Positions 52,295 through 63,912 are shown, counted from the stretch's first letter. The stretch is DNA of 64,000 nt from Aureobasidium sp. EXF-3400 (GCA_024195585.1 SWBL01000156.1:48268-112267); one strand, 5' to 3'. Notes: generated from the letters alone by a model not told the origin. Numbers and translations: made by a program.

Positions 52295-53261
52295 TCATCG
52301 CAAAGGTCTCCATACTTGAGTGGCGACCAAATGCTGGGCTCTGGAAAGAAGGTCATCTGATACACCACGTCTCTGAATCTCCTGAGCCATCTTTTGCGCC
52401 TGCTCCCGGTCGTCCATTGAGTTGAGTAAATAAATTAGCGCTTGAAGGGTACGGTTTTCGTCCTGGAGCTTGCGCATCTCGGCTTCAAGGTTGCGCTGAT
52501 AGTTCAACAGCTCGATTTCTCTGTTGAGCGTTTGTGCTGTTGGAAGTGGACCCGGATTGTGTGGACCAGTATTGTTTGGCGGAGTGTGTCCAGCAGAGGA
52601 ACCATCTAATTCTGGAGCTGGGTTCAATAGGAGTCGCATGGGAACTCCGCCTGAATTATTGTTAGAAGACGAGAGCGCTGATTCAGACGCTGAGTTCCGA
52701 ACCACGCCTCCAGAGTGGAAGGGAGACTTTTTCAATTCTTCAATCTCTTCTTCTAGCCTCTTGATGCTGGAAAGTTGTTGCTCGATCTTCTGCTTGTAGG
52801 CAGCAACCCGAGATTGATTGGGCTCGAGATCCTAGAGTCAAGATATGATTAGCGTGATCTGACTAGATTGAATGACAAAAACACCATGTCCTTGCTGGAC
52901 ATATGCGCTCCACTCTACAAGAGGCCGCAGGTGTTTGTGCCTTGGGACTTTACTAACATATGTGCAAACTTCGATACCGCGCTTCGTGCAGTTGGAGCAA
53001 GCAGGCTTCTTGCCGTCACACTATTCGATCAGGTCAATAAGAGCTCGGACCAATGGGTCTGGCGGAGATGGGGCCGACCTTTGTTTTACGTCTCCTACAG
53101 TCCTGGCAAGCAACACTGGCTAACGGCGCTCGCTTTCTTGGAGGAGCTGTGGATCGTGACGGGCTCGAGATTGTTTCTCCAGCGGAGTCGCCTATCTGAA
53201 GGGCCGCTTTCGGGAACTGAGACTCCGAAGCAGAAGCAGAAGAATGCTCTTCCCGATTCAT
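52295..53261 (-). CDS. Zn(II)2Cys6 transcription factor
   Basis: Three exons: 53079-53261, 52958-53020 and 52295-52831, giving 260 residues. The zinc cluster is split by introns and reads, after splicing, CQDCRRRKTK + CDGKKPACSNCTKRGIEVC + TY, with all six cysteines in the standard C-x2-C-x6-C...C-x2-C-x6-C order. Next follows DLEPNQSRVAAYKQ and a coiled coil (LSSIKRLEEEIEELKK), the usual linker and dimerisation element. A second coiled coil (IELLNYQRNLEAEMRKLQDENRTLQ) occurs near 180-205. The protein is short for the class: the large middle homology region of many fungal regulators is absent. It is nuclear; target genes are unknown. The first donor, GTCGGC, is weak. It diverges from SLX4. 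Confidence 0.85.
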
Positions 53262-54012
53262 GGCTCCGAATGAGCATACCAGTCGAGATTCTGTTCTGGC
53301 TAAGCGGCGACGCGGGGAAAAGTGGATGTGTAAGACCCTTATAGGGCTGAGAGAGAAAAAGTCGACGGCGAGTTGACAATATATAACGATGGAAGAGATA
53401 GATACTTTTCCTTCGAAGGGGACCGGGACGTAGCGGAGGAGCGTTGATGCAGATCAGAGTGAAAAAAGGATACAGAGTTCGTAGCTCAGAATATGGTAAG
53501 GAAGAGGTGGAAGTGTGAAGAAATTCTTATGGTTTGCCTCCCAGGGGATCTGCAGAGACAAGCTCTTTGTAAGATGCTATCTTTTCGAGGTATGGATCGC
53601 CGGTCAGATGTAGGGCAAATCTAGGCGTCTGCGGGGTGGCAAGATGTGGCCCAAGAGTACTGCGTACCTGGAGTTAACCGTATAATAGCGCGCAAAAAGG
53701 GTTATCGTGTAATTAGCAGAGGGTCGAACAGAAGGGGCTCGCTCCGGCTGGAACCTCGACGAGAATGGCAAACGCAGCCGCGCGGACATCTTTCGGCGGA
53801 CCGTGCGAGGGTAGGGACGGAGATGCATCCTCCGTACAGCATTCTACACACACGCGCACGCGACATTGAACGCAACAATAATGTTTTGAACGCGACGCTG
53901 CAAGTTAGCTAGCACATTGAAGATTGCCATCCGCATCAAGAATGTAGGCGTCTTGCGGGCACTCGCGACAACGTCAGGATTAATCCGTTGCGCTTGTGAC
54001 CTCAAGACCAAG
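53262..54012. other. Divergent promoter region of the Zn2Cys6 gene and SLX4
   Basis: 750 bases separate the two start codons. No further gene is supported. Confidence 0.4.
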
Positions 54013-57000
54013 ATGAGCTCGCCATCATTACCATCGCTGTCGTCGCTACAGCCGATGCCACGCCCGCAAGGGTTTGTCACTGCCAGGTCTATACTTGCCG
54101 ACTTTGAGTCACAGGACAATTACCGTACCGAACCGTCAGACGTGACCGCCCCTCCCGAGAAGCCCAAAAGAGGACGACCGAAAAAGGCTGTCGATGCAGA
54201 TGATGCTCCTGCCAAACCACGGCCTCGAAAGAAGGTGACGACTACCACCGATGCCAATCTCGATGCTGGCGACGTAGACAAGCCACCTACAAAGGTGGCA
54301 ACGCGTAAAAGACAAGCCGCGACAACGAACGAGCAGGAAGCAGCGATAGACGCGCCTCCTGCTGCCAAAAGAGGTCGTCCAAAGAAGGCAGTCGCGATTG
54401 AGGATGATGCAACTGCCATAACAGACACCACCAAAATCTCGAAACCTGCAGTGAAGCGCCCGAGGAAGAAGGCCTTTGAGTCTGCGGATACTCTTGACAA
54501 TGATGCTGCTGCTGCGAAGCCAAAGCCGCCACCCAAACCTCGCAAGACAAAGGCCCCGTCCAAAGCCATGTCAGTCGCCAATGACCCGATTGCGGCCTCG
54601 GAGGTCCCTATAGTCGACGCCCCGGAGGTAACAGACACTGGTGTGCAGCCTTTACCCCAAGCCGAAGCTCCAGTTGAGGTGCTTGACCTGGATCCCGCTC
54701 CAAGTCGCAGACGAGACTGGACTCCACCGACAGAATCAGCCCTGCCTCCTTCCTTTCAGCAAAGTAGCGATAGTTCACCCCTCTCCGAACCTCCCACTCA
54801 TGGCCCTGAGGACAATGACGTTGCTGGTGATGCTCCCACAACATTGGACTTTACCAGACTGATGGGCGATTTTGGCTACCAAGAAGACCATCCTAGACCT
54901 CCCCCAACTCTATCCCGGACCCCGAGCGATGGTCCTACTACCAAGCGAAAACGTCTAGAACCCGTAGATGTGTCTGCGGCTGACGAGCCAAAGAAGCGGA
55001 AGAGGAAGGCTGTAGAGCCAAAGGAACCGAAGCAGCCAAAAGAACCAAAGGAACCAAAGCCCAAACCGCCTAAGAAGCCAAAAGCGCCAAAGAAGAAACC
55101 TCTGACCATAACTGCTCTCGCTACTGCTGCTTACCTTCCACAACCTGCTGTTACCGACGAGGATCAGACAAAACTTATCTCGGACTTTTTCCCACAACCA
55201 CAGACTGGTGCTGTGGATATGAGTACTGGTGAAGTTGCTTCTGCCAAGCCGACAGGATCAACAAAGGCTGGTCCCACTGAGAACAAGCCAGCACCGAAAC
55301 GCAAGAGAGCAGTCAAGAAGGTCCAAATAACTGTGCCCGAGGTTCATATCAAGTTGGACTCTCCGGAAGCTGCTCGTGAGAATGCCAAGAGACAACAATG
55401 GCTGTTCGGAAGCTCAAGTCAGTTGGCTGCTGCAGAATCTCCCACCGAGCTCCGCGACCTACAGCAGGCCTTAAAGGAGTCCGAAGATATGATCTCCTCC
55501 CAGCAAATGGACATCTCACGTGCCACGAGTTGTACCCATGTACCGTCTGCTCCGCATGGCACCAGTCTATCTATCGGACAGGGCGACAGGGTCTTGTGGA
55601 TGTCCGCTGCTAGGGACTTTGAGGATTCTACTTTTGCTTCTGACGAAAGCCGCGATAACGATGACTCTGGTCTACCGAACGCTGAGCTCCAAAAAGCCCA
55701 GCATCTATCGAGCACGACACAGCCTACTCTTGAGACTCATCTCATAGAGGCCAAACCGGAGATCGAGGTGTTGACGATATCGTCGTCGGCTCCCAAGGAA
55801 CTCGAGTCGCCAGATTCTGGATATGTGGATGTTGATCAGATCGCTCGCAGTTCACCTCAAACGACTCTTGTGCCCGAGAGGCTCGAGACGGATGGTCCAA
55901 CAGCAGCAGCTGTAGTGCCCGCTAGACCCGACATCATCTCATTAGACACAACTCCTGAAACAGAAGCCGCACCTCGACGTGCTCTTGGTACTCGCGATCC
56001 GAACACCAAAATTACAAAACAAACACTAGATTCCGAAAACAAAAAGCTGGGCATTTCTCCGAGGAAAACTATTGCCGGACCACATGTGATCTGTCTCGAT
56101 TCTCCGGAGAAGCGATCGACTGGTCTCCTAAGAGACATAACAGACATTGCGGTACCAACAAGATCACCCGTCGTCCTCAGACGGATAGTAGGCGATTCTC
56201 CGGCTCTGTCAGCGCGGGAGGGTGCTAGGCAGAGGTTCCTCGATTCTCCTGCTCTATCGGCACGAGAAGAGGCTAGGAAAAGGCACGATGCCGCCAGCCC
56301 GATTCGTGACGCCCTTCGACCCTCGCAAGCAAGATTGCATGATATAGTTCGCAGTCCCATCTTAATATCGCCTCCTAAAGCGAAGACTAAGCCCTTGAAG
56401 TCTGGACCCGTTGCATCACCAGCATCTTGTCCAAGAAGAAAGTCTATGAGTCCTGACGATTTGCCTATTATCTCACCTCCCAAACCAAGAGGAAGACCAT
56501 CGAAATTCGGACCTGCTCCCAACCCTGCTTCGCCAGCACGACCAAGAGGTCGAGCTCGGAGGCCCTCAATCGCCGAACCCCCATCTGATTATCTCGACAT
56601 CGACGCCATATCAGATGTTGAGACAACAGCAAACGTTCCATCTCCACCACGACGTCTGCCCACTACCCCACCTAAGGCAACACTAGACTTTGACGTACCG
56701 CCTCCACCGCCGCTACCAGCTATTGCAACCTCAACTGCTCGATGCAGTGCTAAACAACTCTTGGCTGAATTTCCCAGCATTGCTCCAACGCTGTTTCCAA
56801 AGATTACAAGCACTGTTCGCTCTATACCGCCCAGTCGTGACCACAAAGCTCCCACGTGGTATGAAAAGATCCTTCTCTACGATCCTATCGTGCTTGAAGA
56901 CTTGACTTTGTGGCTCAACAGTCAAGGCGTGCGGCTAGAAATTTCAGTGGCAAGGCCAGTCAAGGGAAAAGGCAAGAAGAAAGCCGATGAGGTGGACGAT

Positions 57001-57129
57001 GGTGAATCTGTAATGGACTTGGTGCAAGAGGAATTGCAACCTTGGATGGTGCAGAAATGGTGTGAGGAGCATAGTATCTGTTGTTTGTGGAAAGAAGGAT
57101 TGAGAGGAGGTGTTAGGCAAAAATATTGA
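54013..57129 (+). CDS. SLX4: SLX4, scaffold subunit of structure-specific endonuclease
   Basis: ATG at 54013 gives 1038 residues; the frame upstream has no ATG. SLX4 activates the SLX1 nuclease on branched DNA. The C-terminal conserved domain is clear: CSAKQLLAEFPSIAPTLFPK, then WYEKILLYDPIVLEDLTLWL, and ending PWMVQKWCEEHSICCLWKEG. Most of the rest is disordered. Several AT-hook-like KRGRPKK/RGRPSK motifs occur in the N-terminal third and again near residue 820. A Lys/Pro-rich block lies at about 345-370 (KEPKQPKEPKEPKPK). Candidate SUMO-interacting motifs include EVLTISSS, HVICLDSPE and IISLDTTPE. A 16-residue unit, DSPALSARE..., is duplicated at 56194-56289. It is a nuclear repair factor. 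Confidence 0.92.
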   Translation: MSSPSLPSLSSLQPMPRPQGFVTARSILADFESQDNYRTEPSDVTAPPEKPKRGRPKKAVDADDAPAKPRPRKKVTTTTDANLDAGDVDKPPTKVATRKRQAATTNEQEAAIDAPPAAKRGRPKKAVAIEDDATAITDTTKISKPAVKRPRKKAFESADTLDNDAAAAKPKPPPKPRKTKAPSKAMSVANDPIAASEVPIVDAPEVTDTGVQPLPQAEAPVEVLDLDPAPSRRRDWTPPTESALPPSFQQSSDSSPLSEPPTHGPEDNDVAGDAPTTLDFTRLMGDFGYQEDHPRPPPTLSRTPSDGPTTKRKRLEPVDVSAADEPKKRKRKAVEPKEPKQPKEPKEPKPKPPKKPKAPKKKPLTITALATAAYLPQPAVTDEDQTKLISDFFPQPQTGAVDMSTGEVASAKPTGSTKAGPTENKPAPKRKRAVKKVQITVPEVHIKLDSPEAARENAKRQQWLFGSSSQLAAAESPTELRDLQQALKESEDMISSQQMDISRATSCTHVPSAPHGTSLSIGQGDRVLWMSAARDFEDSTFASDESRDNDDSGLPNAELQKAQHLSSTTQPTLETHLIEAKPEIEVLTISSSAPKELESPDSGYVDVDQIARSSPQTTLVPERLETDGPTAAAVVPARPDIISLDTTPETEAAPRRALGTRDPNTKITKQTLDSENKKLGISPRKTIAGPHVICLDSPEKRSTGLLRDITDIAVPTRSPVVLRRIVGDSPALSAREGARQRFLDSPALSAREEARKRHDAASPIRDALRPSQARLHDIVRSPILISPPKAKTKPLKSGPVASPASCPRRKSMSPDDLPIISPPKPRGRPSKFGPAPNPASPARPRGRARRPSIAEPPSDYLDIDAISDVETTANVPSPPRRLPTTPPKATLDFDVPPPPPLPAIATSTARCSAKQLLAEFPSIAPTLFPKITSTVRSIPPSRDHKAPTWYEKILLYDPIVLEDLTLWLNSQGVRLEISVARPVKGKGKKKADEVDDGESVMDLVQEELQPWMVQKWCEEHSICCLWKEGLRGGVRQKY
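56194..56289. repeat. 48-bp in-frame duplication within SLX4
   Basis: Two adjacent 48-bp units (56194-56241 and 56242-56289) encode DSPALSAREGARQRFL and DSPALSAREEARKRHD. Nucleotide identity is imperfect, so the duplication is not recent. Confidence 0.8.
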
Positions 57130-57848
57130 TTGTGCCGCTCTTTTCGCTTTTGTTTACATTTTATATCCATGAGAGGAGTGTTAGGACTTGAATAGCATGA
57201 CTTGAAAACCTTTTGCATAAACCATTGTTGGAGTATCCATCCCTCACAAGTCCCCGTGGCACGTCTGCCAATGGAGTATCGTTCTCGGCTTTCTACTCCC
57301 CAACAGCCTTTTCACACGCGTTAGCTATCTAGCATGCTTCCACAAACAATTGATCAGCGGAAAAGGAACCCTCAGTGTCTGTCTATTGTGGATAAGGTTA
57401 AAAAACTGCAGTAGGCCCTATGTCTTGTTAGAAAGAAGAGGAAAATATACCTGACAGGGTGATCCCATTGACATATCTCGGTATATCATTCATCCGAAGT
57501 GCTGCCTCTTGATAATCTCTGTCAATCATAGTATTCTACAGCTAGCTGCTTAATCGAGAAGGTCATTGGAGTGAGACATCTTGATATATAAAGATTGTGA
57601 TTGAAGACTGTGTCACTTGCCTTTGTCTTGAACATGTTGAAAGCTGTCTCTATTTGATGAAACAAGGCGTTAGTGGTATAGACATACAACACAATGTATT
57701 AGATTGTGGAACTATCGAATCAATGGATGTAGGACATGGATGGGCTATTCTGTGGCAGTGATCTATATAAGAAGATAACTTATGACTACTCAGACTTCTA
57801 GATCTCACTCGAAAGCGAATCATCACACACATATCACAAGCTCTGACG
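57130..57848. other. Intergenic region
   Basis: About 720 bases between SLX4 and the next gene, AT-rich, with a TATA-like element near its end. No gene is supported. Confidence 0.4.
57764..57771 (+). promoter_or_regulatory. TATA box for the gene at 57849
   Basis: TATATAAG lies 78 bases upstream of the start codon, a good match to the TATA consensus at a suitable distance. It suggests inducible rather than constant expression. Confidence 0.55.
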
Positions 57849-58529
57849 ATGAAGGCCTTTCTCAGAAGCAGACAACACAGCAAAGCCTCTTCCACAACAG
57901 CTCACAGCATCGCAGATTCAACTAACACCGAGGGGACCACCCCAGCAACACCAACCGAGTGGTGGCTCGCACGTGAGAACGCCTTCGACACAGCTGCTCG
58001 CGTATACAAAAAGCTATACAGACCTGACTCGGACACATCTTACTACTCACGCGAGCAAGATTACGATGAGAATAAAGAGGACTCAAATTGTTTGCCGCCT
58101 CTAAGTCCATCATCTCCAGAGTGGAATGCTAGTCGTTGGTTTTGGAGCGATGAGCGATCGGAGATGTGGGTTCAGCATGTTGCGAGCAGTAAGTGGTCTG
58201 CAACTCTTGTGCATGGTGATGAGAAGGCTTCTGTGGATGCAAATACCATGGCAGTACCCGATTCTGAGGTTCCAAGTGATGCTGCCGGAAAACGCATTGA
58301 TGCAGTCGACGATTCACAAGACAGACCGGGAGAGTTTGAGAACAGCCCGGAGAGCAAGGCTGAGGTCGAGTCTATTGCTGCTGAGCTGCCACGAAGACCA
58401 AAGTTGACCATACAGATTCCGAGTGGGACGCCTGACTACTATTCCAACCACGGACCGAACGACTACTCCAGCTGCAGGCCTCACATCACCAGCGAGGAGC
58501 GCGCCGAATGGAAGATGAATATGTTCTAG
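57849..58529 (+). CDS. Hypothetical protein
   Basis: Single exon, 226 residues, preceded by a TATA box at 57764. Features seen: a basic start (MKAFLRSRQHSKASS), a Trp/Tyr-rich central part (EWWLARENAFDTAARVYKKLY, ASRWFWSDERSEMW) and an acidic, Ser/Pro-rich second half ending PHITSEERAEWKMNMF. No signal peptide, membrane helix or known domain is recognised. The two Trp-rich blocks could be helices of a small domain. No function is assigned. Confidence 0.65.
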   Translation: MKAFLRSRQHSKASSTTAHSIADSTNTEGTTPATPTEWWLARENAFDTAARVYKKLYRPDSDTSYYSREQDYDENKEDSNCLPPLSPSSPEWNASRWFWSDERSEMWVQHVASSKWSATLVHGDEKASVDANTMAVPDSEVPSDAAGKRIDAVDDSQDRPGEFENSPESKAEVESIAAELPRRPKLTIQIPSGTPDYYSNHGPNDYSSCRPHITSEERAEWKMNMF

Positions 58530-59066
58530 GATGCTGAGAGAGGAAAGAAAGTTGGTCAAAAGGTCTTGCAGATAGCGTAGAGAAGATTGCCAGACGTCGG
58601 AGAAGTCGTTTAGATGGCGTGAGCATGGATTCTTGAAAGTAATATGGATGACTAAGTTCGCTTTGATTGATGATGATCCCCAGCCTCGCCGGAACGCAGG
58701 TAGAAGGTGCGAGCCGCCCTTGTTTCTCAGTCGTGGTCGGCAAACAAGCAATTGTGTCTCGAATACTGCAATGTCGCGGTCGTACAACTTGCAAGGTAAT
58801 ACGTGATCAGAATACTGTGAGATGTCACAAGAGTGGTAGCAAACCAACAGAGACGGCGGAGGAAATAGAGTGAAGGTCTTCGATGAGGTTCGGTGGAGGC
58901 TGCGGGGTTGCATGTGAAGCTCTCGATCGGGTTAGCGCAAACTGGTCTAAACGTGTCCTTGCCGGCGATAAGTCAGTGCAACTTGTTGCTTTAAGGACAG
59001 TCTGTCTTCACGATTGTTTCTTGCTTGTCCATCTTTGCTTGACTTGAATTGATCGATCCGTTCAAG
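58530..59066. other. Calnexin promoter region
   Basis: About 540 bases. No unfolded-protein-response element was confirmed by eye. Confidence 0.35.
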
Positions 59067-60921
59067 ATGAAGTTCCAGAATATCCTCGCTGTCGGCCTCT
59101 GCGCCGCCGTCTCTCGTGCCGACGTGCTCGAAGACCTTGAGGACTCCGCCGTCGAGGCCTCCTCATCCGTCGCTTCAGTCGTCGAGTCTGTGACTTCTTC
59201 AGCTGTCAGCAAGCCCACCTTCACCCCCACCACGCTGAAGGCTCCTTTCCTCGAGCAATTCACCGACGACTGGGAGTCCAGATGGCAAAAGTCTGAGGCC
59301 AAGAAGGAGGGCACCGAAGAGGAATGGGCCTACGTTGGTACCTGGAAGGTCGAGGAGCCTTCAGTCCTCCGCGGCATGCACGGCGACAAGGGCCTGGTGC
59401 TCAAGGATAAGGCCGCCCACCACGCCATCTCGGCAAAGTTCCCCAAGGCCATTGACAACACCGACAAGACTCTGGTTGTCCAGTACGAGGCAAAGTTCCA
59501 AGGTAAGCTAGAACCACCGCTCTGTACTACACAAACACATCTAACACACCTCTAGCCGGCCTTGAGTGTGGAGGTGCCTACATGAAGCTCCTCCAGGATA
59601 ACAGCGCCCTCCACGCCGAAGAGTTCTCCAACGCCTCGCCCTACATCATCATGTTCGGTCCCGACAAGTGCGGTTCCACCAACAAGGTCCACTTCATCTT
59701 CCGCCACAAGAACCCCAAGACTGGCGAGTACGAGGAGAAGCACCTCAAGAACCCTCCCATGGCCCGCATCAGCAAGCAGACCTCCCTCTACACCCTCATT
59801 GTCCGCCCCGACCAGACTTTCGAGCTCAAGGTCGATGGCGCTTCTCTCAAGACCGGCTCCCTCCTCGAGGACTTCACCCCCGCCGTCAACCCTCCCACCG
59901 AGATCGACGACCCTGAAGACAAGAAGCCCGCCACCTGGGTCGAGGAGGCTCAGATCGCCGACCCCGAGGCCAAGAAGCCTGCTGACTGGGACGAGGAGGC
60001 CCCCTTCGAGGTTGAGGACACCGAGGCTGAGAAGCCCGCCGACTGGCTCGAGAACGAGCCCCTCCAGATCCCCGACCCTGAGGCCGAGAAGCCCGAGGAC
60101 TGGGACGACGAGGAGGATGGTGACTGGATGCCCCCTCTTGTCCAGAACCCCAAGTGTGATGACGCCTCCGGCTGTGGCCCCTGGAAGTCTCCCATGAAGA
60201 GAAACCCCGAGTACAAGGGCAAGTGGTCCGCTCCTATGATCGAGAACCCTGCCTACAAGGGTGTCTGGGCTCCCCAGAAGATCGCTAACCCCGACTACTT
60301 CGAGGAGAAGACTCCTTCCAAGTTCGAGCCCATGGGTGCTGTAAGTTTTGACTGCAACTTTTTCAATTATTCACGACACTAACTTCTGTATAGATCGGTT
60401 TCGAGCTTTGGACCATGCAGAACGACATCCTCTTCGACAACATCTACATCGGCCACTCCGAGAAGGATGCCGCCGCTCTCGCCAAGGAGACCTTCGAGGT
60501 CAAGAACGCTGCCGAGAAGGCCGAGGAAGAGGCCAACAAGCCCAAGGAGGACGAGAAGAAGGACACCCCCAAGTCTCCTATGGATCTCAAGTTCGCCGAC
60601 GACCCCGTCCTCTACGTTCGCGAGAAGCTCGACCTCTTCATTACCATCTTCAAGCGTGACCCCATCCAGGCCATCCAGTTCGTTCCCGAGGTTGCTGGCG
60701 GTCTCGGTGTTCTCATCGTTACCATCATTGCTCTTCTCCTCGGTGCTATCGGTGGTGGTGCTGCTGCTGCCCCCAGCAAGGAGCAGATCAAGGCCAAGGC
60801 TGAGCAGGCTAAGAAGGCTGCTGTCGATACCAAGAACCAGGCCGCCGAGGCTGTCACCTCTTCCGCACAGGCTGCCAAGTCTGAGGTCCAGCAGAGAAGC
60901 GGTGCCACCAAGTCTTCTTAG
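59067..60921 (+). CDS. clxA: Calnexin, ER membrane chaperone
   Basis: Exons 59067-59502, 59556-60340 and 60394-60921 give 582 residues. Donors are GTAAGC and GTAAGT, acceptors TAG. It binds monoglucosylated glycoproteins in the ER lumen. Seen in order: signal peptide ([18 protein letters not shown]), lectin domain ([39 protein letters not shown]), the P-domain arm with four I-D-D/DPE-KP-xDW repeats ([20 protein letters not shown] and following) and matching GxWxxPMxxNPxYKG repeats, a transmembrane helix (about 510-530, [20 protein letters not shown]) and a short Lys/Ala-rich cytoplasmic tail. Codons are strongly biased to C-ending, fitting high expression. Confidence 0.96.
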
Positions 60922-62169
60922 GTCGAGGCTTGGTCACCAATGCCTCACTAGGCAATGACAGGAGGGAGAGAAGAGTGTAGTTGAAAAGAAGACGTGAGAT
61001 CATTACTATTACCCCAGCCAAGAGGCTACGTTTTTTGCTACTTGTTGTGAAAGTTGAAAAACTTGAATTCATATGATATGTTACCAATACCGTTGATCAT
61101 TCAATTTTTATTTGTGATACATTTTCAACTGTCTTCATCGTTGTGACGTCTACTCATGGGTTGTAGCGCCACGTTTCTACGTTTTTACGAGATACGCGAT
61201 GTGCGAAACCACCCCCACTGTTATGCATCGGCCGTTCGGTAGCGTCGCAGATTGGTTGCATACTCCGACTGCCGACAAGAGCGACAACCTTGATGAAACC
61301 TCATGTCCTTCGTAATCACAGTTGCTGTCTTCTGAATTGCATGTCCAACAATCTTGACTTGTGGATTGCACACAGTCGTTGGCAGAGCACGTGGCAGTGA
61401 TAAGCCTCTCGAAGAACCCGGCCGAGTTGTGTCTAGAACGGCGCGTGGCTACGTGCGGAAGGTACGAATAGGTAAGAATGTCCATTGTGCTGACTCGCTA
61501 TAGATGCTAGCAGGAGCGCAAGTCGCGCAATAGTTCCAGCTTGGGAGTTCAGCAAGGTGTTACGACTCAATGGCAAGAGATGTGCTGAGCACGCGACTTG
61601 GCCATGGCTTGGGTTCGTTCTGAAGAAAGGCGGTCTATCTCTGCACACTCGTGAGTCGTCACAGCAAGCAGGTTCCCCAAGTCTGGTTGAGGTAGAAGCC
61701 GGCTAGGTTGATCGTCCGGACCGTGGGAAGAGCTCTGACTGATCAGCCCCCTCATTGTGACTACCTAGTCAGGTACGCTTCACAAGCAATTGGTTCTCCA
61801 CGACTTCATCCACGACAGAGGAAGAGAAAGACAGAAGCGTATTCAAGGGCGTGTTTCATCCCCCACTTCGAACTTCGCAAGTACACAGAAACCATGCTCA
61901 TGTGTCGTTTTCATGCTCGGCATTTGTGGTGTCAATTGGTCTAGAGTGGAATAACCTTTGACGGCTGCAACGTCTACTAACGTTTCACTGGATGTTCCAC
62001 TGCCTTTTACTGGATGGCCAACCTTCGGCTTGCAAGACCTGCTGAGACAGTAACGGAACATGACTCTCGTTTCCTTTGATTTCTACCTGTCATCGCCCAT
62101 GCCACTTCCATTCTTCTGTGGCCTCTCTGGCAGAGCGTCGAAAAACGCAATCAACTTTTGTCGGCCAGC
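60922..62169. other. Intergenic region, no gene seen
   Basis: About 1.25 kb. Small frames on both strands carry no recognisable content. The last 100 bases probably hold the receptor promoter and leader. Confidence 0.4.
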
Positions 62170-63677
62170 ATGCTTTCGCTGAGTGTGCCCAGCGAGTCGC
62201 TTGCCATTGTCGCGGCTATATGTCTACCACTGGCGACCATTTCGGTGCTTCTGAGGGTCTGGGTACGATCGCGCTTTCTGACTAGCGGTCTCCAAGCAGT
62301 GAGTTGAACAAACCCTAGGGCTGCGCTTCCACGCAGTCCGCACCACTACTCCTTGCCCTCATTGTGACCTCGCTAACTTGCATCCTTCTGCAGGACGATT
62401 GGACTATCATCGTTGCCACTGTTGGCTTCACCGGCTTATGTATCATCGCCTTCATACTCTCCAACGAGGAAGCCGCAACCCCCATCTTCTCTGCTGAGAC
62501 TGGCAATGGCGTTATCACCATCCTCCTCGCCGGAGAAGTCGTCTTCCAAGCCACCTGCCTCGTCTTCAAGCTCTCCCTCACACTCTTCTATCGCAAGTTC
62601 CTCGTCGAAGAATGGCAGCGATGGCTTGTGTTAGCCTGTGGATTCTTCTATTGCTCCACCTGCGTGGTTGGCGTCTGCCTGGCTACATTCCAATGCGGTC
62701 TGCCCACCAACCTCATGCACAAGCACGTAATGGGCCAATGTGTTAAGCTGCAAGCCTTTACCGCCTTGATGTACGTCCATGGCATCTTGTCAGCTGTGAC
62801 GGATTGGATCTTCGCCTTGTTGCCAATCGCGACGCTATACCGCTCCAACCTTAGTCGTGCAGCAAAGATTTCCTCCTCTTGTCTGTTGCTGCTTGCCTGT
62901 GGTGGCTCTATAGCCGCTGTTGCGCGAACAGCAACGACTGGCGAGTACCTGCTTCGGCCCGCATACCTTGATCCTAATCTTCGACCCAACTACTACTCCA
63001 TATCAGGACCCACCGTCAATCTTACCGTCATCGAACTAGGACTAGGCATCACCGCTGTTTCACTGGCATGTTTGCGACCGCTATTGAGAAGCGTAAAAAG
63101 CGTTGGACAACACTTCACCTCCCGCCTCATGGGCACGGACATGACCAAATCTGGACACACAGACGAGGAGGCGACTGTGAACTTAGTCGTTGTCGACACC
63201 AAACAAATGCATGGTCCTGTGCCAACCGGATCCTGCTGGAATAGGACCCCGGCTGTGGGAGACGCAAACAACGCCCCGCCGGATCTCGAGGCCAGCTGGA
63301 ATAAGACACCAGCACTGGGAGGTGCAGCAAATCCACTGGAAGCCAGTTGGAAACAGACTCCAGCATTGACCGCTGTAACGAGTCCACCGCCATCTCTCGG
63401 TAACAGCTGGAGCAAAACACCACCTTTAGGAGGAGGATCAACCATTCTGATGCCTCTAGGCAGTAGCTTCAACAGGACTCCAGCAACAAATCAGCCGACG
63501 CCACCATCGTCTCTAGGATCTAGTTTCAACAGAACTCCAGCCATTGGAGAAGTGAAGCCTCCCGCAAACCTTGGTGCGAGTTTCAACAGGACTCCTCCAG
63601 CCATAGCAGGCCCTACAGACGATACGCCTCCAAGTAAAGGATCTAGTTGGAAAAGGATGCAACGACCAAAGAAATAG
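62170..63677 (+). CDS. Pth11-like seven-helix membrane protein with repeated cytoplasmic tail
   Basis: Exons 62170-62298 and 62394-63677 give 470 residues. The intron (GTGAGT...CAG, 95 nt) joins ...FLTSGLQA to DDWTIIVATVGF, the standard first loop of the fungal rhodopsin-like/DUF3328-neighbour membrane family that includes Pth11-related receptors. About seven hydrophobic helices follow (including VITILLAGEVVFQATCLVF, YVHGILSAVTDWIFALLPIA and VNLTVIELGLGITAVSLACL). No CFEM domain precedes them. From about residue 310 the tail has eight copies of a motif S-[WF]-[NKS]-[RKQ]-TP, spaced 15-20 residues apart and separated by Pro/Gly/Ala-rich linkers. Helices predict a plasma-membrane location; the ligand is unknown. 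Confidence 0.82.
63226..63665. repeat. Diverged tandem repeat encoding S-[WF]-x-[RK]-TP motifs
   Basis: Eight copies of a motif with AGC/AGT-TGG/TTC-AA-AGG/AAG-AC-CC(A/T) recur at roughly 45-65 base spacing in the receptor tail. Spacing is uneven and linkers differ, so conservation is at the motif rather than over a fixed unit. The eighth copy (SSWKRMQ) is degenerate. Confidence 0.75.
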
Positions 63678-63912
63678 GATTTTACCTAAAGAGTTTACGA
63701 ATATATAAAGAACCACAGTATCACGATAATAGCTTCAAACAAAACGCATCCGCATCTATCAAACTACGAACAACGGTGGAGCTGTTGTAAGGTGCACAAT
63801 CTCCAGATCCAAACTCCCATCTACAAGCGATCTATACCGATTTCAGATAAATCAAAGTACAAAAAGAAAGAGGTAGAAAGGTAGAATGCAAGGAACACAA
63901 AAGCAAAACAAA

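Noticed and set aside
52120..52368. 82-codon minus-strand frame after the Zn2Cys6 gene
   Set aside because: In a different frame from the regulator and without a splice site joining them. No recognisable content.
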